Shown: positions 7,649 to 15,249 of the stretch, in pieces
Layout: each line of letters starts with the position of its first letter
Position numbering within the stretch: position 1 is the stretch's first letter
DNA from: Moraxellaceae bacterium
Lineage (GTDB): Bacteria > Pseudomonadota > Gammaproteobacteria > Pseudomonadales > Moraxellaceae
Reading direction: 5' to 3'
Assembly (NCBI GenBank): GCA_003543245.1
Contig: DPJB01000037.1
Span: 221,161 to 257,636, forward strand
DNA: 36,476 nt
Position numbers and translations under genes: made by a program
The notes under the pieces: model-generated
Told to the model about the DNA's origin: nothing
The model's database searches: none
What the model saw: the letters and a program-made list of their open reading frames with translations, nothing else

Positions 7649-8968
7649 TTACCGGATGTCGTAGCCACGCTCATCATGCAACACAAGATCGAGGCCTTCA
7701 GTTTCCTCTTCCTCGGAGAGACGCAGTCCACCAGTCAGCTTGCTGGTCAACTTGAGCAGGCACCATGTAATGGCTGCGGTGTAAACAATGGTGACCACAA
7801 TCGCCAGAACCTGCACGGACAGCTGCTGACCGATGCTCTCGTTGCCGGCACCAAAGCCCATGCCACTAAATACACCAATCTGTGGGGCACAGAAAATACC
7901 GACGAGGAAGGTACCCAGAATCCCGCCAACACCATGCACCGGAAACACATCCAGCGAGTCATCAATATGAAGCTTGCGCTTGACGAATTGCGTAGCGAAG
8001 AAGCAAATGATGCCCGCCGAAAACCCGATCAGCAGCGCAGCCAAGGGGCTCACAAAGCCTGATGCAGGAGTGATCGTCCCCAGCCCTGCCACCATGCCGG
8101 TCACAACACCCAGCACGGATGGCTTGCCAAACCGGCTCCACTCCAGTGCCATCCAGGTCAGTGCGCCTGCAGATGCCGAAATGTGGGTCACAAACAACGC
8201 CATGCCGGCTGAGCCATTTGCAGCCAGGGCAGAGCCGGCATTGAAGCCAAACCACCCGACCCAGAGCAATCCCGCCCCAATGACCGTCATGGTCATGTTA
8301 TGCGGAGGCATCGCTTGCTTGGGGAAGCCCCGACGGGGCCCTATCACGAGGGCAGCCACCAGGGCAGCAACCCCGGCTGTAATATGAACCACGATCCCGC
8401 CGGCAAAATCGAGCACGCCCATCTGCTGAAGAAAGCCACCACCCCATACCCAGTGGCACACCGGCACATAGACCAGTGCAGTCCAGGTCAGACTGAAGAC
8501 CAGCATGCTGGAAAACTTCATCCGCTCGGCAAAAGCACCAATGATCAGTGCCGGCGTGATAATGGCAAAGGTCATCTGGAATGCCGCAAACAGTACCTCG
8601 GGAATACTCCCGCTCATGCTGTCCGGACCGATCCCGATGAAAAACGCCTTCGACAGGCCACCGATAACCGGGTTCAGGCTACCGCCATCCACAAACGCGA
8701 GGGAGTAAAGCCCAATCAGCCACAACAGGGACACCCCTGCTGCAATCACAAAACACTGCATCAGAACGGACAGGACATTCTTGGACCGAACCAGACCGGC
8801 GTAGAACAACGCCAGGCCAGGCAGGGTCATCAGAAGGACCAGTGCCGTTGTCATCAGTATCCAGGCAGTATTGCCTGTATCAAGGGGCACAGCCCCATCA
8901 GCCCCCACTGCCATGACAGGCAGGGAGGACAGCAGCAAGACGCCGCCGCGAACAGAACGTTGCAACAT
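7649..8968 (-). CDS. amtB: Ammonium transporter AmtB
   Basis: This inner-membrane ammonium channel is 439 aa. It has an N-terminal signal-like segment (SVRGGVLLLSSLPVMAVGA) followed by 11 predicted membrane helices. The two pore histidines are seen in GGIVVHITAGVAAL and DVFPVHGVGGILG, and GLVRSKNVLSVLMQCF lies in an early helix as in other Amt proteins. The frame extends to a GTG at 8980, but the ATG at 8968 has GGGG at good spacing and is preferred. glnK lies 60 bases upstream on the same strand, the conserved glnK-amtB arrangement in which GlnK blocks the channel when nitrogen is plentiful. A terminator follows. Confidence 0.95.
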   Translation of the reverse strand: MLQRSVRGGVLLLSSLPVMAVGADGAVPLDTGNTAWILMTTALVLLMTLPGLALFYAGLVRSKNVLSVLMQCFVIAAGVSLLWLIGLYSLAFVDGGSLNPVIGGLSKAFFIGIGPDSMSGSIPEVLFAAFQMTFAIITPALIIGAFAERMKFSSMLVFSLTWTALVYVPVCHWVWGGGFLQQMGVLDFAGGIVVHITAGVAALVAALVIGPRRGFPKQAMPPHNMTMTVIGAGLLWVGWFGFNAGSALAANGSAGMALFVTHISASAGALTWMALEWSRFGKPSVLGVVTGMVAGLGTITPASGFVSPLAALLIGFSAGIICFFATQFVKRKLHIDDSLDVFPVHGVGGILGTFLVGIFCAPQIGVFSGMGFGAGNESIGQQLSVQVLAIVVTIVYTAAITWCLLKLTSKLTGGLRLSEEEETEGLDLVLHDERGYDIR

Positions 8969-9028
8969 GCAAAGCCCCACTATCTTTTATAAATCAATCG
9001 GTTATTAATTAAAAAAAACCATCATCTA

Positions 9029-9367
9029 TCAGATTGCATCGTCGTTGGACTCACCCGTACGGATACGCACAACCTGAAGCAAGTCCGTCACGAAAATCTT
9101 GCCATCGCCGATCTTGCCGGTACCGGCAGACTTCATTATCGCTTCAATGGCGCTATCCACCTGATCATCACGCACAGCAAGTTCAAGCTTTACCTTGGGT
9201 ACAAAGTCGACCACATACTCTGCACCACGATATAACTCCGTGTGCCCTTTCTGACGGCCAAAGCCCTTGACTTCGGTCACGGTCAGGCCTGTGACACCGA
9301 TCTCGGAAAGCGCCTCGCGTACATCATCAAGCTTGAATGGCTTGATAACCGCCGTAATCATTTTCAT
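9029..9367 (-). CDS. glnK: Nitrogen regulatory protein P-II (GlnK/GlnB)
   Basis: This 112-aa protein, the standard P-II length, starts MKMITAVIKPFKLDDVREAL. Tyr51 in the T-loop (GAEYVVDF), the site uridylylated by GlnD, is present. The P-II signature region near the C-terminus is intact (GTGKIGDGKIFV). P-II trimers sense ATP/ADP and 2-oxoglutarate and control AmtB, glutamine synthetase adenylylation and NtrB. The ATG at 9367 has AGGGG about 6 bases upstream; the preceding TTG codon and the ATG at 9361 are less likely. Adjacency to amtB makes GlnK the better name than GlnB. Confidence 0.95.
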   Translation of the reverse strand: MKMITAVIKPFKLDDVREALSEIGVTGLTVTEVKGFGRQKGHTELYRGAEYVVDFVPKVKLELAVRDDQVDSAIEAIMKSAGTGKIGDGKIFVTDLLQVVRIRTGESNDDAI

Positions 9368-9532
9368 GACCAACCCCTTGTTTTATAAAGAAATAATAAA
9401 CAATCCTACCAAGACACCACAATCCGTGACGCCTTGATGAATACAGGGTGGCAAGAATAGCTCGCAGAAAACACGGGTAACACCCCGATGACCCCGCTGG
9501 CCCCTATAAATTGGCTGACCTGCCCAATTCAA

Positions 9533-9549
9533 TGCACCGCAACAGAGCA
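9533..9549. promoter_or_regulatory. NtrC-like box 1
   Basis: TGCACCGCAACAGAGCA has the 17-bp spacing of the NtrC dyad TGCACC-N5-GGTGCA. The left half is perfect and the right half has 4 of 6 bases. It lies about 170 bases upstream of glnK, as expected for an enhancer site, but no sigma-54 promoter was confirmed. Confidence 0.3.
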
Positions 9550-9605
9550 CGACATGAAGACAAGGGTAAATAAAGGCAAAAAATGCACTGCCCGGACTGG
9601 GTAGC

Positions 9606-9622
9606 CGCACTTTTTCGATGCA
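9606..9622. promoter_or_regulatory. NtrC-like box 2
   Basis: CGCACTTTTTCGATGCA matches the NtrC dyad at 9 of 12 half-site positions. Its centre is 73 bp from that of box 1, close to seven helical turns, so the two could bind co-operatively on one DNA face. This is only an eye-level match. Confidence 0.28.
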
Positions 9623-9731
9623 CTTTTCATGGCGTTTTCATAGAATGCGCGCCGCATCTAGGCGGCCAGAGCTCGCAATCAGGCACCACGCCCCCTGTTG
9701 TATGGACAAGCCGCCTCAGCCCGCTATTCAC

Positions 9732-9745
9732 TTGATATATGTCAA
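9732..9745. promoter_or_regulatory. FNR/Anr box upstream of ccoN
   Basis: TTGATATATGTCAA matches the FNR/Anr consensus TTGAT-N4-ATCAA at 9 of 10 fixed positions. If it acts as a class II activator at -41.5, transcription would start near 9780, leaving a leader of about 200 bases before ccoN. cbb3 oxidase operons are commonly induced by FNR-family regulators at low oxygen. Confidence 0.85.
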
Positions 9746-9845
9746 CATTTGGCTGTTACAAAATCGACTAGACTAGGAACTTCGGGTGTGGTCCAGCCTG
9801 ATGGCTTGTTTTTAATTGTTTTCATTTTGCCAGGAGGGGAGGCGG

Positions 9846-9974
9846 ATGAGCGCTGCTTGCACTCGCTCCAGGCACCCAAGGGCAGGTTTTGTGCAGTTTT
9901 CTCGTGCAACTGGTCTTAAGAACAGATGTTTCATGACCAGCACGTTTTCAGTTTTCTTTTCCACACAAGGGTAG
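9846..9974 (+). CDS. Candidate leader ORF upstream of ccoN
   Basis: A 42-codon ORF lies inside the presumed ccoN leader. A strong Shine-Dalgarno sequence, AGGAGG at 9832-9837, lies 8 bases before its ATG. It begins MSAACTRSRHPRAG and has no domain I recognise; it is basic, with two Cys. Its TAG stop falls 4 bases before the ccoN ATG and directly after the ccoN Shine-Dalgarno sequence (AAGGG, 9967-9971), so translation of the two could be coupled. It may instead be a chance ORF; only conservation in relatives or ribosome profiling would settle it. Confidence 0.35.
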   Translation: MSAACTRSRHPRAGFVQFSRATGLKNRCFMTSTFSVFFSTQG

Positions 9975-9978
9975 TGTT

Positions 9979-11406
9979 ATGTCACATGCACCTGCTGCCA
10001 GCACGGTGACTCCGGACTACGACATGAAAGTCGTCCGGCAGTTCGCCATCATGACGGTGGTCTGGGGAGTAGTGGGTATGCTGGTGGGGGTAATTATCGC
10101 CGCCCAGCTCGCCTTCCCGGCACTCAACTTTGATATCGCGTGGCTGAGTTACGGCCGTTTGCGCCCACTGCATACCAATGCAGTGATTTTCGCATTCGGT
10201 GGTTGCGGTCTGTTCGCCGCCAGTTACTATGTTGTGCAACGCACCTGCCAGGCAACCCTGTTTGCTCCTGGTTTGGCATCGTTCACCTTCTGGGGTTGGC
10301 AGCTGGTCATTCTTCTGGCTGCCATTACCCTGCCGCTCGGTCTGACCAGCGCAAAAGAGTATGCCGAACTGGAGTGGCCTATCGACCTGCTGATCACTGT
10401 GGTGTGGGTGTGCTACGCCATCGTGTTCTTCGGTACCATCGTCAAGCGCCAGACATCCCACATTTATGTAGCCAACTGGTTCTTCGGCGCCTTCATCATC
10501 ACGATTGCCGTGCTGCACATCGTGAACAACCTTGAAGTTCCAGTCTCGGGCTGGAAGTCCTACTCCCTGTACGCCGGCGCCGTGGATGCCATGATCCAGT
10601 GGTGGTATGGCCACAACGCAGTGGGTTTCTTCCTGACCGCGGGATTCCTCGGCATGATGTACTACTTCGTGCCCATCCAGGTCGGTCGTCCGGTGTACTC
10701 CTATCGCCTGTCGATCGTGCACTTCTGGGCACTGATCGCTGTTTACATGTGGGCTGGCCCACACCACCTTCACTACACCGCCCTGCCTGACTGGACCCAG
10801 TCTCTTGGCATGGTGTTTTCGCTGGTACTGCTGGCACCAAGCTGGGGCGGCATGATCAATGGCATGATGACCCTGTCGGGCGCATGGCAGAAACTGCGTG
10901 ATGATCCGATCGTTCGCTTCCTTATTGTCGCCCTCTCCTTCTACGGCATGTCGACATTTGAAGGCCCGATGATGGCCATCAAGACAGTGAATGCACTCTC
11001 GCATTACACCGACTGGACCGTGGGCCATGTGCACTCCGGTGCACTGGGCTGGGTAGCCATGATCACCATCGGTTCGCTTTATGTTCTGATCCCACGTCTG
11101 TTTGACCGCAAGGCCATGTATTCGACCAAGCTGATTTACCTGCACTTCTGGCTGGCGACCATTGGCACCGTGTTTTACATCGCCTCGATGTGGATTGCCG
11201 GCATCATGCAGGGCCTGATGTGGCGTGCAGTGAACCAGGATGGCACGCTGACCTACAGCTTTGTTGAGGCACTCAATGCCACCTTCCCGTATTACGTCGG
11301 CCGTCTGGTTGGCGGCATCATCATCCTCACAGGCATGCTCGTCATGTCCTACAACGTGTGGATGACCTTGCGCCATACCGAACCCCGCGACCTGCCTAAC
11401 CAGTGA
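9979..11406 (+). CDS. ccoN: Cytochrome cbb3 oxidase subunit I
   Basis: This is the catalytic subunit of the high-affinity C-type haem-copper oxidase, which reduces oxygen to water and pumps protons. It has 475 aa, a typical length, with about 12 membrane helices. Metal ligands can be placed: H65 (PLHTNA, low-spin haem b), H212 (WYGHNAVGFF) and H262-H263 (GPHHLHY) for CuB, and H350 and H352 (VGHVHSGALG) for the high-spin and low-spin haems. Y256 sits where the C-family cross-linked Tyr is expected. It is the first gene of ccoNOQP, behind an FNR box, with an AAGGG ribosome binding site 7 bases before its ATG. Confidence 0.97.
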   Translation: MSHAPAASTVTPDYDMKVVRQFAIMTVVWGVVGMLVGVIIAAQLAFPALNFDIAWLSYGRLRPLHTNAVIFAFGGCGLFAASYYVVQRTCQATLFAPGLASFTFWGWQLVILLAAITLPLGLTSAKEYAELEWPIDLLITVVWVCYAIVFFGTIVKRQTSHIYVANWFFGAFIITIAVLHIVNNLEVPVSGWKSYSLYAGAVDAMIQWWYGHNAVGFFLTAGFLGMMYYFVPIQVGRPVYSYRLSIVHFWALIAVYMWAGPHHLHYTALPDWTQSLGMVFSLVLLAPSWGGMINGMMTLSGAWQKLRDDPIVRFLIVALSFYGMSTFEGPMMAIKTVNALSHYTDWTVGHVHSGALGWVAMITIGSLYVLIPRLFDRKAMYSTKLIYLHFWLATIGTVFYIASMWIAGIMQGLMWRAVNQDGTLTYSFVEALNATFPYYVGRLVGGIIILTGMLVMSYNVWMTLRHTEPRDLPNQ

Positions 11407-11419
11407 GGAGAAGAAAATA

Positions 11420-12034
11420 ATGTCGACCTCGCATGAAATAGTTGAAAAAAATGTTGGCTTGATGATCGTGCTGATCATTGTTGCCATCAGCTTTGGTGGT
11501 CTCGTTGAAATCGTGCCGCTGTTTTTCCAGAAGGAAACCACGCAGCCAGTTGCCGGCATGAAGCCGCTGACTGCACTGCAGATGGAAGGCCGTGACATCT
11601 ACATCCGTGAAGGCTGTCATGTCTGCCACTCCCAGATGATCCGCCCGCTTCGCGCCGAAACCGAGCGTTATGGTCACTACTCCGTGGCTGGCGAATCGGT
11701 GTGGGACCACCCCTTCCTGTGGGGCTCCAAGCGTACTGGTCCGGATCTTGCGCGTGTTGGCGGACGTTACTCGGATGACTGGCAGCGTGCTCATCTTATG
11801 AACCCGCGTGACGTGGTGCCGGAATCGAACATGCCGGGCTTCCCCTGGCTGGCCGAGCGCGAGCTGACAGGCGAACATACCAGCAAGAAACTGGAAGTGT
11901 TCCGCAATTTTGGCGTGCCTTATACCGAAGAGGAAATCCGCAAGGCTCCTTATGAAGTGCAGGGCAAGACCGAAATGGACGCGCTGATCGCCTACCTGCA
12001 GCAACTGGGCACCGTCATCAAGTCGAAGAGGTAA
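11420..12034 (+). CDS. ccoO: Cytochrome cbb3 oxidase subunit II (monohaem c)
   Basis: This 204-aa subunit has one N-terminal membrane anchor (about residues 13-35) and a periplasmic cytochrome c domain. The haem-binding motif CHVCH lies at C66-H70, followed by SQMIRPLRAE as in other CcoO proteins; an axial Met is available in ESNMPGFPWL. GAGGAG lies 9 bases before the ATG. CcoO relays electrons from CcoP to CcoN. The gene lies 13 bases after ccoN in the same operon. Confidence 0.97.
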   Translation: MSTSHEIVEKNVGLMIVLIIVAISFGGLVEIVPLFFQKETTQPVAGMKPLTALQMEGRDIYIREGCHVCHSQMIRPLRAETERYGHYSVAGESVWDHPFLWGSKRTGPDLARVGGRYSDDWQRAHLMNPRDVVPESNMPGFPWLAERELTGEHTSKKLEVFRNFGVPYTEEEIRKAPYEVQGKTEMDALIAYLQQLGTVIKSKR

Positions 12035-12037
12035 GTC

Positions 12038-12235
12038 ATGGACTATGGCACTTGGCACAGCATCGCCACCGTTGCAGCAGTTCTGGCCTTTGCAGGCGTT
12101 GTGTGGTGGGCGTACAGCCCAGGTAACCGCAAGCGCTTTGAAGATATCGGCAGACTGCCGCTTGAAAATGATCCGATCCTGACGCAGTCCCGCCATGAGG
12201 CGGGTTTGCAGGGCACGCGGGAGAAAAGTGAATGA
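12038..12235 (+). CDS. ccoQ: Cytochrome cbb3 oxidase subunit CcoQ
   Basis: This 65-aa protein has a single membrane helix (about residues 9-27) and a charged cytoplasmic tail with the CcoQ-typical run WWAYSPGNRKRFEDIGRLPL. CcoQ is a small accessory subunit that stabilises the complex and is not catalytic. GAGG lies 6 bases before the ATG. It begins 3 bases after ccoO, and its stop overlaps the ccoP start by 4 bases. Confidence 0.95.
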   Translation: MDYGTWHSIATVAAVLAFAGVVWWAYSPGNRKRFEDIGRLPLENDPILTQSRHEAGLQGTREKSE

Positions 12236-13119
12236 GTAATTTCTGGAGCAACTACATCATTGCCATCGTGGTCCTGAACATCGCTGGATGTGCATGGCTG
12301 CTGATGTGGACACGCAAGATGAACCTTTCGGACATGCCGGCTGATGGCACGACCGGGCATGAATATGATGGTATTCGTGAGTACAACAACCCGCTGCCGC
12401 GCTGGTGGTTGATGCTCTTCTGGATCACCATCGTGTTCTCGATTGGCTACCTGATACTGTATCCCGGCATGGGCAAGTTCCAGGGTTACCTTGGCTGGAG
12501 CTCTGCCGGCGAGCATGCCACAGCAGACAAGCAGTACAATGAACAGTACGGCAAGCTTTATGCCGAACTGGCCAAGGTCCCCGTGGAGCAACTGGTGAAT
12601 GACGAGCGCGCCATGAAGATCGGCGCTCGCCTGTTTGCCAACAACTGCTCCGTCTGCCATGGCACAACTGCACGTGGTGCAGCAGGGTTTCCAAACCTGA
12701 CTGACAACGACTGGCTGTATGGCGGCACCCCCGAGAACATTCATGAAACCATCATGAATGGCCGCAATGGCGTCATGCCGGCATGGATCGACTCACTGGG
12801 AGCAACCGGGGTTGATGAAGTCGCCAACCATGTCCTGACATTGTCCGGTCGCAAGGCGGATGCAAAGCTGGCTGCTGCAGGCAAGGAGAAGTTTGCAGTC
12901 TGTTCAGCCTGCCATGGTGCTGACGGCAAGGGCAACCAGATGCTTGGGGCGCCAAACCTGACTGACAATGTCTGGCTTTATGGTGGCAGTCTGGCCGCCG
13001 TGAAGAAAACCCTCACTGAAGGTCGTGCTGGCAAGATGCCAGCCCAGAAGGATGCACTGGGTGCTGAGCGCGTCCATCTGTTGACTGCCTACGTCTACTC
13101 CCTGTCACACAAGAAGTAA
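12232..13119 (+). CDS. ccoP: Cytochrome cbb3 oxidase subunit III (dihaem c)
   Basis: This 295-aa dihaem cytochrome has two N-terminal membrane helices and two periplasmic haem c domains, with motifs CSVCH (C139-H143) and CSACH (C224-H228). Each domain also carries a repeated NLTDNxWLYGG segment and a downstream Met (VMPAW, KMPAQ) as the probable axial ligand. CcoP receives electrons from soluble cytochromes c. The ATG overlaps the ccoQ stop, so the four structural genes are tightly coupled. A large hairpin follows before ccoG. Confidence 0.97.
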   Translation: MSNFWSNYIIAIVVLNIAGCAWLLMWTRKMNLSDMPADGTTGHEYDGIREYNNPLPRWWLMLFWITIVFSIGYLILYPGMGKFQGYLGWSSAGEHATADKQYNEQYGKLYAELAKVPVEQLVNDERAMKIGARLFANNCSVCHGTTARGAAGFPNLTDNDWLYGGTPENIHETIMNGRNGVMPAWIDSLGATGVDEVANHVLTLSGRKADAKLAAAGKEKFAVCSACHGADGKGNQMLGAPNLTDNVWLYGGSLAAVKKTLTEGRAGKMPAQKDALGAERVHLLTAYVYSLSHKK

Positions 13120-13125
13120 GATACG

Positions 13126-13156
13126 GTGTGCCTGCGGCATGATGCCGCAGGCACAC
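13126..13156 (+). terminator. Strong hairpin after ccoP (possible partial terminator)
   Basis: Bases 13126-13140 and 13142-13156 are a perfect 15-bp inverted repeat around a single base, giving a long GC-rich stem with a small loop of the inner bases. It is followed by TCTTCTTC, not a clean U run. It may stop some transcripts or protect the ccoNOQP mRNA from 3' decay, which would make more structural subunit than assembly factor. Confidence 0.5.
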
Positions 13157-13271
13157 ACTCTTCTTCAGCCAAAGCTGTTAGAATTTAAACTAGAGTGTAT
13201 TGACAAGCCTCCCGTACAAGGAAGCTTCTCAATTCACTTTGGAGCATGGCCTCAAGCCGTGACACGCGACA

Positions 13272-14714
13272 ATGAGCGACAAGCAAAGCCCTTCCCGCCT
13301 GCCGACCAAGGATGTGTCTCCAGACCCGGTTAACATTGCCAATCCAGCCTCCATGAGTCTCTACGCCAAGCGGGAGAAGATTCATGCACGGTCTATCAGC
13401 GGTTTTTTTCAATCCATTCGAGTCTACACAATCTGGTTCACCATGGGGCTTTTCCTGCTGATGCCCTGGGTGACCTGGGATGATCGTCAGGCCCTGCTAT
13501 TCGATCTGCCCAATCGCAAGTTCTACATCTTCTGGTGGACCTTCCTGCCACAGGACTTCTTCTTCCTGTCCTGGCTGCTGATCATGGCTGCCTTTTCTCT
13601 GTTCACTGTGACCGTATTCGCCGGTCGCGTGTGGTGCGGTTATACCTGTCCGCAGACGGTATGGACCAAAATCTTCATGTGGATTGAAAAAATCACCGAA
13701 GGTGAGCGTAATGCCCGCATCAAGCTGGACAAGGCAAATCTCAGTATTGCAAAGGTGCTTCGCCGCAGCCTCAAGCATGTCGGCTGGCTCGCAGTAGCGT
13801 TTGTCACTGCTATCACTTTCGTCAGCTATTTTACTGATGCCCGCATCCTGACCATGGAACTGGTTCGGTTTGACCTGAGCTTCTGGGAAATATTCTGGAT
13901 TTTCTTTTTCACGGTTGCGACCTACATGAACGCCGGCTGGTTACGTGAGCAGGTGTGCATGTACATGTGCCCTTATGGCCGGTTCCAGAGTGTGATGTTC
14001 GACAAGGACACCCTGATCATTTCCTATGACTCCCAGCGCGGCGAGCCTCGTGGCAATCGCAAGAAGGGTGTGGACTACCAGAGCGAAGGTCTGGGCGACT
14101 GCATCGACTGCACACTCTGCGTCCAGGTCTGCCCTACCGGCATTGATATCCGTAATGGTCTGCAGTTCGAGTGCATTTCTTGTGCAGCCTGTATTGATGC
14201 CTGTGATTCGGTCATGGACCAGATGGGCTATGAGCGAGGTCTGGTTCGGTACACCACCGAGCACCTTCTGGAAAAAGGCGGCAAGTACAAGTTCCTGCGT
14301 GGTCGTCTGGTTGGTTATGCTGCGTTGATTGGCATCATGGCTACTGTATTCCTGGTCGCCCTGACTCTGCGCGTTCCGCTGGAGCTGGAGACCATTCGTG
14401 ACCGCAATCAGCTGTACCGGGAAAACAGTGATGGCTTGATCGAAAATGTGTACCTGGTCAAGGCACTCAACAAATCGCAAAAAACTGAACGCTATACGCT
14501 TACGCTTGAGGCTGACGACGACATTCGCATGAGTGAACCGATCGAGATCTCGCTGGCGGCAGGTGAACAGGAATCGGTTCCCGTCACGTTGCTCGCCGAT
14601 CCAGGCGAACTGGACAAGACAAAATACGAAATCGAGTTTCATCTGCAGGCCAAAAGTGATCCGGATGTCCAAAAGTCTTCCGAAAGTCGCTTCCTTGCAC
14701 CGCCACCACTCTGA
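13272..14714 (+). CDS. ccoG: Cytochrome oxidase accessory protein CcoG (FixG)
   Basis: This is a 480-aa membrane-bound polyferredoxin. It has membrane helices in the N-terminal half, the Cys motifs WCGYTCPQTVW and CMYMCPYGR, then a two-[4Fe-4S] domain (CIDCTLCVQVCPTGID and CISCAACIDACD, about residues 278-315). A further helix and a C-terminal Ig-like periplasmic domain follow. CcoG is described as a Cu(II) reductase that supplies Cu(I) for cbb3 maturation. The ribosome binding site is weak. An extended -10-like TGTTAGAAT at 13176-13184, with no good -35, could give a separate weak promoter 90 bases upstream. Confidence 0.95.
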   Translation: MSDKQSPSRLPTKDVSPDPVNIANPASMSLYAKREKIHARSISGFFQSIRVYTIWFTMGLFLLMPWVTWDDRQALLFDLPNRKFYIFWWTFLPQDFFFLSWLLIMAAFSLFTVTVFAGRVWCGYTCPQTVWTKIFMWIEKITEGERNARIKLDKANLSIAKVLRRSLKHVGWLAVAFVTAITFVSYFTDARILTMELVRFDLSFWEIFWIFFFTVATYMNAGWLREQVCMYMCPYGRFQSVMFDKDTLIISYDSQRGEPRGNRKKGVDYQSEGLGDCIDCTLCVQVCPTGIDIRNGLQFECISCAACIDACDSVMDQMGYERGLVRYTTEHLLEKGGKYKFLRGRLVGYAALIGIMATVFLVALTLRVPLELETIRDRNQLYRENSDGLIENVYLVKALNKSQKTERYTLTLEADDDIRMSEPIEISLAAGEQESVPVTLLADPGELDKTKYEIEFHLQAKSDPDVQKSSESRFLAPPPL

Positions 14715-14727
14715 GAGGCAACTGCAG

Positions 14728-15249
14728 ATGACACAGCACGCTGACCAGGCCACCGCACCAAGCGTCAAGCCCTGGTATCGCCAGTTCTGGCCCTGGTTCC
14801 TGATTGCACTTCCAGCAATCTCTGTGGTTGCCGGGCTGTCTACTCTGGCAATTGCCATCCTGAATCAGGACAGTCTGGTACGGGATGACTGGTACAAGGA
14901 TGGCAAGGCCATCAATCAGAGTCTTGCACGTGATGATACCGCTGCCTCGCTCGGGATTTCGGCAGAGTTGCAACTGGACAGTGTGACTGGCGAGATAAGT
15001 GTCATGCTAGCCAGCCAAAAGAGCATCACTGCACCGGAAACACTCACCCTGACCCTGTCACACCCGACACTGGCCACACAAGATCAAAGCGTCGTACTCA
15101 CCCACCGCGCTGATGGCCATTATCAGGGCATACTCACGCATGGCCTGCAGGGACGTCACTATATCGAGCTAGGCAATGCCGAATGGCGCCTGCGCAGTAC
15201 CCGTGACTTCCCCCTGGACAAGCTGACACTGGTTCATGAACAGCACTGA
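14728..15249 (+). CDS. ccoH: cbb3 assembly protein CcoH (FixH)
   Basis: This 173-aa FixH/CcoH-family protein has one N-terminal membrane helix (FWPWFLIALPAISVVAGLS) and then the family segment DSLVRDDWYKDGKAINQ. The C-terminal region forms a periplasmic beta domain. CcoH is a small single-span protein needed for stable assembly of the cbb3 complex. The frame is open further upstream, but the ATG at 14728 with GAGAGG before it gives the normal length and N-terminus. It begins 13 bases after ccoG, and its end overlaps the ccoI start by 14 bases. Confidence 0.93.
   Translation: MTQHADQATAPSVKPWYRQFWPWFLIALPAISVVAGLSTLAIAILNQDSLVRDDWYKDGKAINQSLARDDTAASLGISAELQLDSVTGEISVMLASQKSITAPETLTLTLSHPTLATQDQSVVLTHRADGHYQGILTHGLQGRHYIELGNAEWRLRSTRDFPLDKLTLVHEQH

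Larger units (their letters stand above)
9368..9978. other. Divergent regulatory region between glnK and ccoN
   Basis: This 611-bp region holds the control sites of two diverging operons. On the glnK side there are two NtrC-like boxes (9533-9549 and 9606-9622). On the ccoN side there is an FNR/Anr box (9732-9745) and a leader of roughly 200 bases with a small candidate ORF (9846-9974). No good sigma-54 -24/-12 pair was found for glnK by eye. Confidence 0.65.

Noticed and set aside
8300..8992. 230-codon plus-strand open frame opposite amtB
   Set aside because: AmtB is unmistakable on the minus strand; the opposite translation is low-complexity and without hydrophobic or domain structure.
9374..9532. 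Sigma-54 promoter for glnK
   Set aside because: No GG-N10-GC pair with flanking similarity to TGGCAC-N5-TTGC was found on the minus strand.
9698..9919. 73-codon plus-strand frame spanning the FNR box
   Set aside because: It would start upstream of the expected promoter and covers the regulatory site; no ribosome binding site. The frame at 9846 is a better candidate.
9982..11598. 538-codon minus-strand open frame across ccoN and ccoO
   Set aside because: It is the antisense shadow of a GC-rich gene with clear haem and copper ligands; its His/Gln/Gly-rich translation has no family features.
13199..13204. TTGACA at 13199 as FNR half-site or -35 for ccoG
   Set aside because: No matching FNR right half follows, and no -10-like hexamer lies 16-18 bases downstream.
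13941..14858. 305-codon minus-strand open frame opposite ccoG
   Set aside because: CcoG has its ferredoxin motifs and correct operon position; the antisense frame is not supported by a ribosome binding site or domain.
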